Shown one piece after another: positions 35,131 to 44,407 of a stretch of DNA of 64,000 bases. The number at the start of each line of letters is the position of its first letter. Position 1 is the stretch's first letter. Origin of the DNA: CAYJFD01 sp964369605. Lineage in GTDB: Bacteria; Bacteroidota; Bacteroidia; Bacteroidales; UBA932. A program made the translations under genes and the position numbers. The stretch is from the NCBI GenBank assembly GCA_964369605.1, contig CAYJFD010000005.1, positions 1-64,000 of the forward strand, written 5' to 3'. The notes beneath the pieces were generated by a model. It had not been told where the DNA came from. It saw nothing but the letters and a program-made list of their open reading frames with translations, and did no database searches.

Positions 35131-37002
35131 TTACTCATTTAGCTCCAACCACCTCATTTCCTTCTCATCCAGAAGATCTATCACCTCCCCTAGCCTAGTG
35201 CTAAGAGCTGTTAATTCGTTTATATTAACCTCTGCTGCACTTAAAGTTTGCTCCAGTTGTTGCTTTTCTAAACCTAGGGCCTCTATTTGAGCTTCCACTT
35301 CCTTTAATTCCCTCTCCTCTTTGAAGGAACGCTTCTTGACAGTTACACTCTTTTGTTTTTTAGGCGGCTGCGCCGCAATATCATTCTTTGCTTGTTTTGG
35401 CGCCGAATCTTGACTCTGCAATGCGACCATATACTGCCTATACTCACTGCACCTTCCAACAAAATCCTTTACCTTTCCGTTACCATAAAAGATAAATAGA
35501 TGATCCGCGATTTTATCAAGAAAATACCTATCGTGAGAAACAATTAGCACTGATCCCTGAAAGTTGATTAAATAATCCTCTAATACATTCAGTGTTAATA
35601 TATCTAAATCATTTGTAGGCTCATCCAGAATCAGGAAATTAGGATTCTGCATCAATACTGTTAAAAGATACAGCCTCCTTCTCTCTCCTCCACTTAATCT
35701 TTCGATTTTTGTATAGTGAGTATGAGGTGGGAACAAGAAATAATTCAAAAAAGATGACACAGATGCCTTTGTCCCATCTGCTAGGGTAACAGTTTCAGCG
35801 ATCTCATGGACTGCATCAAATACTGTCTGTCCTGGCTTAAAAGAAATACCAGACTGGTGGTAGTATCCAAATTTAATCGTTTCTCCTCGCTCTATCTCAC
35901 CAGCATCTGCCTGCAATTTTCCTGTCAAAATATTTAAAAATGTTGACTTCCCTACACCATTTGGTCCGACTATTCCGACCTTCTCAAAACGAGAGAAATT
36001 ATATGTAAAATCTTCGAGCATACATCGCTCTCCAAAATTATGAGTCAGGTGCTTACAGTTTATTAACTTCTTTCCTAATCGAGAAGTTTGTACATTTATT
36101 TTCATCTGCTTCTCCACTGCTCTTCCCTCTGCTCTATCCTTAATATCCTCAAAAGCATCAACTCTATATTTTGCCTTTCCTGTTCTTGCACTCGGAGTCC
36201 TTCGAATCCACTCCAGCTCTCTCTTGAGTAAAGATTTCGCCTTACTCACTTCTGCATTAGAATTCGATATTCTCTCCTCCCTCTTTTCCAAAAAATAAGA
36301 GTAATTTCCTTTGTAACTATATAGAACACCCCCATCTAACTCATAAATAGTATTACAGACCCTGTCAAGAAAGTACCTGTCGTGCGTCACCATAAATAAG
36401 GTACACCTAGACTTTTGCAAATATTCTTCTAAGAATTCAATCACCTCTATATCAAGGTGATTTGTAGGCTCATCCATTATTATAAAATCAGGCTTCGACA
36501 TCATCAAAGCAGCTATCGCAACTCGCTTAAGCTCACCACCTGATAAAAGCTTCATTTTCTTCTCGAAATCATTAATTCCAAGAGACGATAAAGCCTCTTT
36601 TACTCTCTGCTCTGCCGACCAAGCATCTAGATTCTCCATCCGTGCAAAGGCTCTTTCTGTACGTAGTTTATCCTCCGCTTCTAGCGCTGCTGCATATTCA
36701 GACATTGCCTCATCGAGGCCTTTAATCGAAGAAATTACTTCCTGAAAAATAGTATTCTCCGGAACAAAATCATAGTTCTGTTCTAGAAATCCAATACTTA
36801 TATCTTTTAAAAATGTAATCTTGCCTCCCGTATCTGAATTATCCTTTCCTGCAAGGATTGATAAGAGGGTTGATTTACCAGTCCCATTTGGAGCGATAAG
36901 CGCTATTTTATCGCCCTCGTTTATATTAAAACTTATTTTATCAAATAGAACCTTTGTTCCGTATGATTTACTTATATTCTCAATTTGAAGATAACTTGCC
37001 AT
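35131..37002 (-). CDS. ABC-F family ATPase, Uup-like
   Basis: A 623-residue soluble protein with two ABC domains and no membrane segment. Walker A motifs are APNGTGKST (near residue 36) and GPNGVGKST. Signature motifs are LSGGELKR and LSGGERRR, each followed by a Walker B (DFIIMDEPTNHLD and NFLILDEPTNDLD). A basic linker precedes a C-terminal coiled coil (EEREL to ELNE), which matches Uup. ABC-F proteins act on ribosomes or, for Uup, on DNA repair and ribosome rescue. The gene starts 4 bases after a TATCTTTG box. Confidence 0.9.
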   Translation of the reverse strand: MASYLQIENISKSYGTKVLFDKISFNINEGDKIALIAPNGTGKSTLLSILAGKDNSDTGGKITFLKDISIGFLEQNYDFVPENTIFQEVISSIKGLDEAMSEYAAALEAEDKLRTERAFARMENLDAWSAEQRVKEALSSLGINDFEKKMKLLSGGELKRVAIAALMMSKPDFIIMDEPTNHLDIEVIEFLEEYLQKSRCTLFMVTHDRYFLDRVCNTIYELDGGVLYSYKGNYSYFLEKREERISNSNAEVSKAKSLLKRELEWIRRTPSARTGKAKYRVDAFEDIKDRAEGRAVEKQMKINVQTSRLGKKLINCKHLTHNFGERCMLEDFTYNFSRFEKVGIVGPNGVGKSTFLNILTGKLQADAGEIERGETIKFGYYHQSGISFKPGQTVFDAVHEIAETVTLADGTKASVSSFLNYFLFPPHTHYTKIERLSGGERRRLYLLTVLMQNPNFLILDEPTNDLDILTLNVLEDYLINFQGSVLIVSHDRYFLDKIADHLFIFYGNGKVKDFVGRCSEYRQYMVALQSQDSAPKQAKNDIAAQPPKKQKSVTVKKRSFKEERELKEVEAQIEALGLEKQQLEQTLSAAEVNINELTALSTRLGEVIDLLDEKEMRWLELNE

Positions 37003-37006
37003 AGCG

Positions 37007-37014
37007 CAAAGATA
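37007..37014 (-). promoter_or_regulatory. -7 box of the ABC-F gene, predicted leaderless
   Basis: TATCTTTG then CGCT then the ATG (4-base spacing) on the minus strand. No -33 match. Confidence 0.55.
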
Positions 37015-37061
37015 TAGATAGAAGTTTTAATAAAGAAATTCTGCTTGATAACATTTTTTTT

Positions 37062-37069
37062 TATCTTTG
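37062..37069 (+). promoter_or_regulatory. -7 box of the M16 protease gene
   Basis: A perfect TATCTTTG, 26 bases before the ATG at 37096. No TTTG at the expected -33 position. Confidence 0.45.
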
Positions 37070-37095
37070 TTACATATTACTAATTTAGAACAACA

Positions 37096-39918
37096 ATGAA
37101 AAAATTTTTATGCGCTGGCTTATTGCTATGCCTAATGTCTATCTTGTCTTTCGGACAGGATGAAGTGGCTAAATTATCTCAAAGCGTTCTTGAAAACGAC
37201 GCTTCCGTAAGATACGGAAAACTTGAGAATGGCCTAACTTATTATCTAAAACAGAACAAAAGACCTGCTGAAAGAGCAGAGTTTTACTTAGTTACCAGTG
37301 TTGGAGCTATTCAAGAAACTCCTGCACAAGATGGACTAGCTCACTTCCTTGAACACATGTGTTTCAACGGAACAAAGAATCTACCTGACAATATGCTTCT
37401 TGATTACTTTCAGAGTGTAGGTGCTGAGTTTGGAAGAAATATTAATGCAGGAACAGGAGTAGAGGTTACCTTCTATATGTTAAACAATATCCCTGTTACA
37501 AGACAAGGGATTATAGACACTGCGCTTCTAGTTATGCACGATTATTCTGCATTTGTAACTTTCGATCCTGAAGAGGTGGAGAAAGAGCGCGGGGTTATCG
37601 AAGAGGAGTGGAGGACTGGAAATAATGCCCAAAGAAGACTTCGTAACGCATCAGATAAGTATCTTTATAAGGACTCAAAATATGCTAACTGCACAGTTAT
37701 CGGAGACGTTAACAACATTCTAACGTTCGACCGTCAAGAGCTTCTTGATCTATATAACGACTGGTATAGAACTGACCTGCAAGCCCTTATCGTAGTGGGC
37801 GATATCGATGTAGATATTATGGAGCAACAGATTATTGATTTATTCTCCGATATCCCTTTAACTGAAAATCCTAAGGAGAAAGAAATTTTCCCTATTCCAG
37901 ACAACGTAGAGCCTATTGTTGGTATCGTTACAGATCCTGAGGCTACTTCGACTGATGTTACCGTATATTTCAAAAGTGACCCTATCCCAACAGAGTATCA
38001 AAAATATGGATTTTCTTATGCAGACAATCTAGTAAAGAGACTTATATCTTCGATGTTCTCTGAAAGATTTACTGATATCACGAAGGAAGTAGATGCTCCT
38101 TTCTTTGACGCTTATGCATACTTTGGAAGCTTAGCTAGAAGTAAGGACGCCTTTACAGCAAGCTTCACCTGCCAGGACGGTAAAGCGATTAGCGGATTTA
38201 ACGCCTTAATGCTTGAACTAGAAAAAGCAAAGAGATATGGTTTCACTAACGCGGAATTTGAAAGAGCTAAAGCATCTATCCTTAGGCGCCTTGAAGCTAG
38301 CCGTGACCGTGCAGCTACGATAGAAAGTGGTAGCATAGTATGGGATTACATTGGACACTTCCTAGATGGCACACCATATATGACAGCTGATTATGAGTAT
38401 GAAATCGGTAGCACTTTCCTATCTGCACTTAGCGTTGAGATGATTAACCAAGCGATGGCATCACTTGACTTAGAAAAGAACATGGTTGTCATCTACAACT
38501 CTGTAGAGAAAGAAGGTTTAGTTCACCCTACAGAGACTGAATTCCTAGAGACTATTGAAGCTGTAAAGAATACAGAGATGGAAGCACCTATCGAAGAGAA
38601 CCTAAATGTGCCTCTTGTTTCTGGCAAAATAAAGGGCTCTAAGGTTAAGAAGGAAATAGAAGGACCTTTTGGGACTACTGAGTGGATATTAAAAAATGGC
38701 ACTAGAGTCGTTATTAAACCTACAGACCATAAAAAAGATGAGGTCAACTTACTTATCGTAGCACAAGGAGGTACTTCACTTATCCCTACTGAAGAACTAG
38801 GAGTATTTGGGACAGAAGTTACGGGTTCACTAATGAGGAACGCTGGTGCAGGAAACTTCTCTTCTTCAGACCTTGATAAGATGACAGCTGGTAAAAATGT
38901 ATATTATTACCCTCAAATATCTTCTACAAGCCACGGTATGGGTGGAGGATGTTCTCCTAAGGATTTTGAAACTCTTCTACAGTTAATTTACCTTAATTAT
39001 AATAGCCCTCGTTTTGTAGAAAGCGATTTTACAACGGTTCTTAATCAATACATCGCCCTTCTTCCTAATTATGAAGCTAATCCTGATTATATCTTCAGCA
39101 AGGAAAGGACTAAAATTATTTTTGATAATAATCCTCGTAACATCGAGCTAAGCGTAAAACTTCTTGAAAACTTTGATCTAGCTCAGTTTGAGAAAAACTA
39201 CAGACTATTATTTGATAATAATAAGAATGCTGTTATTACGATTACAGGTAATGTTAACCTAGAAGAAATTAAGCCTCTAGTTGAAAAATATCTAGGATCA
39301 CTACCTATCGAGAAAAAACCTTCTAAAGCTATAGATAGAAATATGGATCTAGTAAAGGGTAAGTTAAAAAAGGATGTTGTTCTTCCTATGGAAACACCTA
39401 AGACTACCGTTTTCCTTCTATATAATGGTAATCTAGCTTATACTAAAGAAAATCTAGTTAAGATGGAGGCGCTAAACATGATGCTTGACCTAGTTTACAC
39501 TAAAACTATTAGAGAAGAAGAAGGTGGAACTTACGGAGTAAGTGCTTATGGTAGGATGACATCTGAGTTTGACAAGGATGAATTCAATCTTTATATAGCT
39601 TTTGATACTAGTAAGGACAAATATGAGAAGCTAGTAACTCTTGCGAAGAAAGGCATCGAGGGCATTGCTGCTGAAGGTCCGACTCAGGAAATGCTTGACA
39701 AGTATATTCAAAATTCCCTTAAGAATATCTCGGAGAATAGAATTAACAATCACTATTGGGATAGAGTTGTCCGTACAAATATTAAGTATGGCATAGATAT
39801 CGACTCTGAATATGAGGCTATCGTAAGTGCCTTAACTATAGAGGATATCGCAGCTTTCACTAAGGAAATTCTAGATCAAGAAAACGAGATTGAAATCATT
39901 CTTCTTCCAGAAGAATAA
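37096..39918 (+). CDS. M16 family (pitrilysin-like) metalloprotease
   Basis: A 940-residue exported protein (signal MKKFLCAGLLLCLMSILSFG), so probably a periplasmic protease. The inverted zinc motif HFLEH is at residues 83-87 and the third ligand Glu164 lies in VEKERGVIEEEW, giving HxxEH-x76-E. The second half is the inactive M16 domain (for example LEALNMMLDLVYTKTIREEE-like region read as MEALNMMLDLVYTKTIREEE, with EGGTYGVSAYG). The length fits the fused two-domain Bacteroidota type. Substrate unknown. Confidence 0.92.
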   Translation: MKKFLCAGLLLCLMSILSFGQDEVAKLSQSVLENDASVRYGKLENGLTYYLKQNKRPAERAEFYLVTSVGAIQETPAQDGLAHFLEHMCFNGTKNLPDNMLLDYFQSVGAEFGRNINAGTGVEVTFYMLNNIPVTRQGIIDTALLVMHDYSAFVTFDPEEVEKERGVIEEEWRTGNNAQRRLRNASDKYLYKDSKYANCTVIGDVNNILTFDRQELLDLYNDWYRTDLQALIVVGDIDVDIMEQQIIDLFSDIPLTENPKEKEIFPIPDNVEPIVGIVTDPEATSTDVTVYFKSDPIPTEYQKYGFSYADNLVKRLISSMFSERFTDITKEVDAPFFDAYAYFGSLARSKDAFTASFTCQDGKAISGFNALMLELEKAKRYGFTNAEFERAKASILRRLEASRDRAATIESGSIVWDYIGHFLDGTPYMTADYEYEIGSTFLSALSVEMINQAMASLDLEKNMVVIYNSVEKEGLVHPTETEFLETIEAVKNTEMEAPIEENLNVPLVSGKIKGSKVKKEIEGPFGTTEWILKNGTRVVIKPTDHKKDEVNLLIVAQGGTSLIPTEELGVFGTEVTGSLMRNAGAGNFSSSDLDKMTAGKNVYYYPQISSTSHGMGGGCSPKDFETLLQLIYLNYNSPRFVESDFTTVLNQYIALLPNYEANPDYIFSKERTKIIFDNNPRNIELSVKLLENFDLAQFEKNYRLLFDNNKNAVITITGNVNLEEIKPLVEKYLGSLPIEKKPSKAIDRNMDLVKGKLKKDVVLPMETPKTTVFLLYNGNLAYTKENLVKMEALNMMLDLVYTKTIREEEGGTYGVSAYGRMTSEFDKDEFNLYIAFDTSKDKYEKLVTLAKKGIEGIAAEGPTQEMLDKYIQNSLKNISENRINNHYWDRVVRTNIKYGIDIDSEYEAIVSALTIEDIAAFTKEILDQENEIEIILLPEE

Positions 39919-39927
39919 AAAAAATCG

Positions 39928-39935
39928 TATCTTTG
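39928..39935 (+). promoter_or_regulatory. -7 box of the LysR-type gene, predicted leaderless
   Basis: TATCTTTG then TCTG then ATG (4-base spacing). It lies within 10-17 bases of the M16 stop codon. No -33 match. Confidence 0.55.
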
Positions 39936-39939
39936 TCTG

Positions 39940-40548
39940 ATGTTTGATGACTTTAGACTAAGAGTATTTTATTTCGCTGCTCAAGAAGAAAACTATTCTA
40001 GAGCAGCGAAATTATTACATATATCCCAGCCTGCAGTAAGCACCCATATAAATGAATTAGAGAATCTTATCGGTGACACTCTTTTTGTTAGAGAGCATCA
40101 CTCTATGCGTCTTACTTCTAAGGGGAAGGCATTACTTTCCTATGCGGAGCGTATTTTAGGCCTATACGACATGCTAAATGGAGAAATTCTACCTAAAGCG
40201 TCCTATACAAAAGTAGACAACCTTAGTATCTGTGCTAACCAACTTGCAGCAAAATATCTTCTTCCCGATATGATCCAATCATTTCAGCAAAGTTTCCCAT
40301 ACATAAATATAAGTTTATCTGAAAGAGATGATGAGGAGATTAATGATGTGCTTGTATGTGGAGATTATGATATTGGAATTTTAGCTAAGGGAGAGCGAAG
40401 AGAGAATTTAGAGTACTCCCCTTTTGCAGAGTTATCCCTCTCTTTGACTAATAAGCCTATGACTTCTTTGGATTTCGCTTTTTCAAAGAGTAATTCAAAG
40501 ATAGAACTAATTAAGAAATTTGCCCTATGCGCCTCTCTGATAAAATAA
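39940..40548 (+). CDS. Short LysR-family transcriptional regulator
   Basis: 202 residues, about two-thirds of the usual 290-300. The winged helix is intact (residues 1-62: FDDFRLRVFYFAAQEENYSR AAKLLHISQPAVSTHINELE). The effector-binding domain begins (LLPDMIQSFQQSFPYINISL, CGDYDIGILAKG) but is too short: after about residue 160 it jumps to a short tail. The loss looks like an internal deletion or a truncated domain, so ligand response is doubtful. The 3' end overlaps the next gene by 22 bases in another frame. Confidence 0.8.
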   Translation: MFDDFRLRVFYFAAQEENYSRAAKLLHISQPAVSTHINELENLIGDTLFVREHHSMRLTSKGKALLSYAERILGLYDMLNGEILPKASYTKVDNLSICANQLAAKYLLPDMIQSFQQSFPYINISLSERDDEEINDVLVCGDYDIGILAKGERRENLEYSPFAELSLSLTNKPMTSLDFAFSKSNSKIELIKKFALCASLIK

Positions 40549-41882
40549 TATTATTCTTAAAGGAGAATAAACTCGTTCTTACTTACTCCTTTTTTGCTAT
40601 CGTAGGTGCGTTTGCCATTATTATTATCACCTCTAGCGTTTTTAATAATCATGGGGGCTCTGAACGAAAAAGAATAATTGAATTTGCTAAAAAGGACCCT
40701 GTATCATTAAATACGCTTATTAGTAATGTGGACTTTGATTATCCTGAAATAAAGAGGATGGACGACTACATTACTAACTTTATTAACAAATGGGACATTA
40801 AAGGGGCAAGCCTTGCTATCATCAAGGATAATAAATTGGCCTACGCAAAAGGTTATGGCTGGGCGAATAAGGAGAACTCTATTCAGATGGAGCCTGGACA
40901 CGTCCTACGCACGGCATCACTCTCTAAACTTATAACTGCAACAGCCATTATGAAACTACAGGAAGACTCTCTTCTTAATATTTCAGATAAAGTGTTCGGC
41001 CCCGGTGCGATACTAGACCTTCCTGAATTCAGGTCATTTAAAGATAAACGTGTACAGCAAATCACTGTAGAAAATCTACTAAGACATCAATCTGGTTTTA
41101 CTATATATAATGGTGACCCTATGTTTATGACTAGAGAGATTATTATATGGGAGAAGCTAGATAGAATCCCGACTTCTGATGATGTTATAAGTTTCTGCTT
41201 AAATAGAAGACTTGGATTTACCCCTGGGCACAGCTCATCATACTCAAATGTTGGCTATCTTATACTTAGTCGCATTATTGAAAGAGTAAGTGGTATGAGT
41301 TATGAAGAGTACTGCCAAGAGAATGTGCTAAATCCTGCTGGGTGCTACGATATGCATATTGGCACGAGTTTTTATCACACAAGAAGAGACAATGAAGTGA
41401 GGTATTATGAAGTCGAAGGCGCACTTCCGATACAATCATACGACAATTCTGGTAAACTTTGTTCTCATAGCTATGGAGGTAACAACATTTCAGGGCTTCA
41501 GGGAGCTGGAGCATGGGTCGCATCTCCTATTGAATTCGCAACATTTATTAATCATATAGATAATAATCCGGAGATAGCAGATATCCTATCATCTGAGAGC
41601 ATAACAAGTATGCTAAATAGAAGAAACGGAAGACTTCCAATAGGGTGGAGCAAGGGTTCTCTAAACGGTACTTGGACAAGAACTGGCTCTCTTGCGGGTA
41701 CTAGTGCAGTGGCTCGTAAACACAAAGATGGTAGTATCTGGGTGTTCATTACGAACTCTAGCGCTTGGAAGGGATCAAAGTTCACTAAGAATATTGAAAG
41801 TCTTCTTGACGGCTGTCATCAGAGGTTTAAGCCTAAAAGCACTACAAATGAAGCTAAAGTCTTGGCTGAAGAGTCTAAATAA
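40527..41882 (+). CDS. Membrane-anchored beta-lactamase-fold serine hydrolase
   Basis: A 451-residue protein with an N-terminal membrane anchor (about residues 16-38, VLTYSFFAIVGAFAIIIITS) and a class-C beta-lactamase/DD-peptidase-like domain outside the membrane. The nucleophile motif is SLSK (Ser131, Lys134) and the second motif is YSN (239-241). The third motif is RTGS, near residue 392, instead of the usual HTG or KTG. It could act on peptidoglycan peptides or on esters; beta-lactamase activity should not be assumed. The start codon lies inside the LysR gene. Confidence 0.85.
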   Translation: MRLSDKIILFLKENKLVLTYSFFAIVGAFAIIIITSSVFNNHGGSERKRIIEFAKKDPVSLNTLISNVDFDYPEIKRMDDYITNFINKWDIKGASLAIIKDNKLAYAKGYGWANKENSIQMEPGHVLRTASLSKLITATAIMKLQEDSLLNISDKVFGPGAILDLPEFRSFKDKRVQQITVENLLRHQSGFTIYNGDPMFMTREIIIWEKLDRIPTSDDVISFCLNRRLGFTPGHSSSYSNVGYLILSRIIERVSGMSYEEYCQENVLNPAGCYDMHIGTSFYHTRRDNEVRYYEVEGALPIQSYDNSGKLCSHSYGGNNISGLQGAGAWVASPIEFATFINHIDNNPEIADILSSESITSMLNRRNGRLPIGWSKGSLNGTWTRTGSLAGTSAVARKHKDGSIWVFITNSSAWKGSKFTKNIESLLDGCHQRFKPKSTTNEAKVLAEESK

Positions 41883-41884
41883 CA

Positions 41885-41892
41885 TATCTTTG
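41885..41892 (+). promoter_or_regulatory. Promoter of the small lipoprotein gene
   Basis: TATCTTTG with a near-match CTTG 20 bases upstream (41861-41864); 17 bases before the ATG. Confidence 0.5.
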
Positions 41893-41909
41893 TATTAAGA
41901 AACAAAAAC

Positions 41910-42290
41910 ATGCGCAAATTATCACTACTTATATTCTCTGTCTCACTACTTTTATGCTCATGCATGGCAGATATACCTTCAGATTCGCTAGAAGGTAGCA
42001 CTTGGAGCGCCTCGATGGAGGAGCACGTTCTTGGTTATACGTTTGAGCTTACTATAGATATGGAATTTCATATTGACGAGGTAGATGTAGCGATTACAGC
42101 CTTTCCTATGAATTATAATATCACAGGCACTTATTTCTATTCTTATCCATACGTATATTTATATTTTGATGAAAATCAACTTAACGAGAATATACTTGGA
42201 GATATGACTGGAATAATAGATGGTAATACTCTAACATTTGAAGAATCTACTGGTTATATCAACGGCGTCCTAGTTCTAACTAAAGAGTAA
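41910..42290 (+). CDS. Small lipoprotein of unknown function
   Basis: 126 residues, start MRKLSLLIFSVSLLLCSC with the lipid-modified Cys at position 16 or 18. The rest is beta-rich (GSTWSASMEEHVLGYTFELT, YFYSYPYVYLYFDENQ, GIIDGNTLTFEES), a pattern resembling lipocalin-like or DUF-type lipoproteins of Bacteroidota. I recognise no family. It has its own -7 box and no gene immediately behind it. Confidence 0.7.
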   Translation: MRKLSLLIFSVSLLLCSCMADIPSDSLEGSTWSASMEEHVLGYTFELTIDMEFHIDEVDVAITAFPMNYNITGTYFYSYPYVYLYFDENQLNENILGDMTGIIDGNTLTFEESTGYINGVLVLTKE

Positions 42291-42346
42291 ACCTTACTAT
42301 CTCAAAATATTGTTGTTCAATAAAAACAAATAAGATATAACAATTC

Positions 42347-42375
42347 ACAGCTAGGGATATCTCTCTAGCTGTCTC
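42347..42375. repeat. Short inverted repeat downstream of the transposase remnant
   Basis: ACAGCTAG...CTAGCTGT (8-bp arms) around 42347-42372 between the small lipoprotein and the transposase remnant. There is no clear T-run, so a terminator or an element edge are both possible. Confidence 0.35.
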
Positions 42376-42387
42376 TATTTGTAATTT

Positions 42388-42597
42388 TTACTTCCAAGCC
42401 CCCTTATCGAAAACTAGAATAGAGCCTCTTGGTACATCTACATCCTTTAATAGAGTATGGTCATATATAGCAGCAGAGGTAAAACGCATAAACCTAGGTA
42501 CATTCTCATCAGATGTAATAATGGTATGTACTTTTATTCCTCCCTTCTTCTTGTTTTTTATAGGATTACGACGGAGCACTTGATAAATTTGTATATT
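42388..42597 (-). pseudogene. IS4-type transposase remnant (middle of the DDE domain)
   Basis: About 69 codons are open between an upstream TAG (42598-42600) and TAA (42388). The translation contains KNKKKGGIKVHTIITSDENV, FTSAAIYDH and SILVFDKGAWK. This matches the part of IS4-family (DDE) transposases of Bacteroidota that runs from the GGIKVHT motif to the second catalytic Asp in FDKG. Both the N-terminal half and the C-terminal part with the catalytic Glu are missing, and no inverted repeat is preserved next to it. It is dead. Confidence 0.72.
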
Positions 42598-42632
42598 CTA
42601 TGACTTTTACCTATTTTCACACAACCTAAAGT

Positions 42633-42655
42633 GTTAATGTGTCTCATACATTAAC
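42633..42655. repeat. Perfect 8-bp inverted repeat
   Basis: GTTAATGT-GTCTCAT-ACATTAAC, between the transposase remnant and the LRR gene. It could be an operator or element edge. Confidence 0.45.
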
Positions 42656-42687
42656 TTATATTTATGCTCATTTATTAAGAATAAAAT

Positions 42688-42725
42688 AGGGTTCTTCTTA
42701 GAATGAGATAAAATAATTGAACCCT
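42688..42725. repeat. Inverted repeat upstream of the LRR lipoprotein
   Basis: AGGGTTC (42688-42694) and GAACCCT (42719-42725), 24 bases apart, ending 18 bases before the ATG at 42744. A leader hairpin or regulator site is possible. Confidence 0.4.
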
Positions 42726-42743
42726 AAATTTAAATTATTTAAG

Positions 42744-44186
42744 ATGAAAAATTTTTTATTTCTTGCACTAAGTGCATTACTATTGTGGAGTTGTGGAACT
42801 AAAGAATTAGATCCTAAACCAGTTATTACTATTACAAATGTTTCTTTAGTTGGTATTAATGGAGGTGAAGCCACAATTACTTACACAATAGAAAATCCAA
42901 AACCTGATGCTGAGATATTAGCTACAACAACTAATGAATGGATTTCAGATTTTGACTATTCTGTGCCAGGTACAATATCGTTTGAGGTTTCTAAAAATGA
43001 GAGTGGAGCAATACGTAATGGTATGGTAAATCTTAGCTACGAAGGTGCTTCAGATGTTGTTGCAACAGTAGAACAGCTAATAATTGCTATTATACACAAC
43101 ACGGCTGACGCAAATGATAATACAGTTAATACGCTTGGTCAAGCTATTATAGATGCTTTAGGTGAAGGTCATGAAACTAAAAATATCATTGTGACAGGTA
43201 CTATGAATAATGCCGATTTTGCCTCACTGATCCCATTTGAGCATATTGACATTAGTGCTGTAAATGTAGTAGGTAAAATTGCAAATTTACTTAACCAAGA
43301 ACAAACTAATTCAATACCAACATTTGCATTTCACGTGATTGGTGATAACGGACGCCCAGCAGGACCAAATAGTACATTGAAATCAATAAAACTACCTAAC
43401 TCGATGACAGAGATTAGTGCAGCTGCTATGGGTCAATGTATCGCACTAGAAGAAATCAGATTCCCAGATGAACTTGTAAAGATTCAAACACAAGCATTTT
43501 ATCAGTGTATAGCACTAAAAAGAGTTACAAACTGGGGTAAAGTTGAAGTTATTGAGTCTCGTGCATTCTCTGATTGTTTAGCACTAGAAGCACTAGAACT
43601 ACCTAATACAATTACAACTCTTGAAGCAGCCTCATTTGCAGGTTGTGAAACTCTTACTAGTGTTGTATTACCAGAATCTATGCAAAACATAATAGGTAAT
43701 GTATTTGCTGCATGTACATCATTAAAAACATTCTCAGCACCAGCACATTTAGATTTCTCAGCAGCGGATTACTGCTTTTATAGAACTGGAATTGAAGACT
43801 TTACGTTTAACAGTGCAACGACTACAATCCCAGCTCAATTTCTAATGTCTACAAAACTAAAGAAATTAGATATACCTGCGACTATCACACTGATTGATAA
43901 TAATATAATGGAAGGAAAGGCAGGTTCATTCGCTGATATTCAAACATTAACAGAAATTACTGTACACTGGACTGAGAATATTCCTGCTGTAGATCCATTT
44001 GTTTTAAATCCAGACACGTTCAATATCCCAAATTCTACATATTTAGGTACATTCCCAGAGAGCTTTGGTACTGTAGAAAAAGTAGGTGCTGAATTATCGA
44101 AATACTCGATTAAAGTTCCTGCTGGAACAATTGCAGCATACCTTGCTGTTCCAGGTTGGGACAGTTATAATCTAATTGAAGAGTAA
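42744..44186 (+). CDS. Leucine-rich-repeat lipoprotein (BspA-like LRR_5)
   Basis: A 480-residue lipoprotein. The ATG at 42744 gives MKNFLFLALSALLLWSC with Cys17; the longer frame from 42717 adds nine residues that would spoil the signal. Residues about 25-115 form a BACON-like beta domain (VITITNVSLVGINGGEATIT). From about residue 200 come LRR_5 repeats such as IQTQAFYQCIALKRV, IESRAFSDCLALEAL and LEAASFAGCETLTSV, giving a surface-exposed solenoid. It is flanked by a transposase remnant and an intron remnant, suggesting acquisition by transfer. Adhesion or binding is inferred from the family. Confidence 0.88.
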   Translation: MKNFLFLALSALLLWSCGTKELDPKPVITITNVSLVGINGGEATITYTIENPKPDAEILATTTNEWISDFDYSVPGTISFEVSKNESGAIRNGMVNLSYEGASDVVATVEQLIIAIIHNTADANDNTVNTLGQAIIDALGEGHETKNIIVTGTMNNADFASLIPFEHIDISAVNVVGKIANLLNQEQTNSIPTFAFHVIGDNGRPAGPNSTLKSIKLPNSMTEISAAAMGQCIALEEIRFPDELVKIQTQAFYQCIALKRVTNWGKVEVIESRAFSDCLALEALELPNTITTLEAASFAGCETLTSVVLPESMQNIIGNVFAACTSLKTFSAPAHLDFSAADYCFYRTGIEDFTFNSATTTIPAQFLMSTKLKKLDIPATITLIDNNIMEGKAGSFADIQTLTEITVHWTENIPAVDPFVLNPDTFNIPNSTYLGTFPESFGTVEKVGAELSKYSIKVPAGTIAAYLAVPGWDSYNLIEE

Positions 44187-44211
44187 GCTACTCTTTAAAC
44201 CCTTAATCTAT

Positions 44212-44246
44212 AAGCTGAATACGACAAAATCGTGTTCAGCTTTTTT
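44212..44246 (+). terminator. Terminator of the LRR lipoprotein gene
   Basis: AAGCTGAATACGA-CAAAA-TCGTGTTCAGCTTTTTT. The group IIC-like intron remnant begins directly after the T-run. Confidence 0.88.
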
Positions 44247-44248
44247 GG

Positions 44249-44375
44249 GTACGCACAACATAGGCGTAATATAATGGGTGCAAGTCCCTAGCGATCCCAA
44301 ATAGCGGGAATCGCCTAGCATAAAGCAAGGGTATCTATCGTGAGGTAGAATCTGAAGGAAGCTGGCGCCATATCT
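44249..44375 (+). mobile_element. Group II (IIC-like) intron remnant, domain I fragment
   Basis: Starting with GTACG (a decayed GTGYG 5' end), the region contains GGGTGCAAGTCCCT (44276-44289), AGCAAGGGTATCTATCGTGA and GGTAGAATCTGAAGGAAGCT (44343-44362). These closely follow the domain I sequence of bacterial group II introns, such as the Oceanobacillus iheyensis IIC intron (GCAAGGGTGTCC ... GGAATCTGAAGGAAGC), as I remember it. The reverse-transcriptase gene and the 3' domains are absent. Location immediately behind a terminator hairpin is the usual IIC insertion site. Confidence 0.72.
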
Positions 44376-44407
44376 TCTTTCGGCCGAGCCATTTCGCCAG
44401 AAATGGG

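Noticed and set aside
40527..41882. Beta-lactamase resistance gene
   Set aside because: The fold matches, but the third motif differs and the family is mostly esterases and peptidases; no basis to claim resistance.
42717..42743. An upstream TTG start for the LRR lipoprotein
   Set aside because: It would add MNPKFKLFK before a clean lipoprotein signal; the ATG at 42744 is better.
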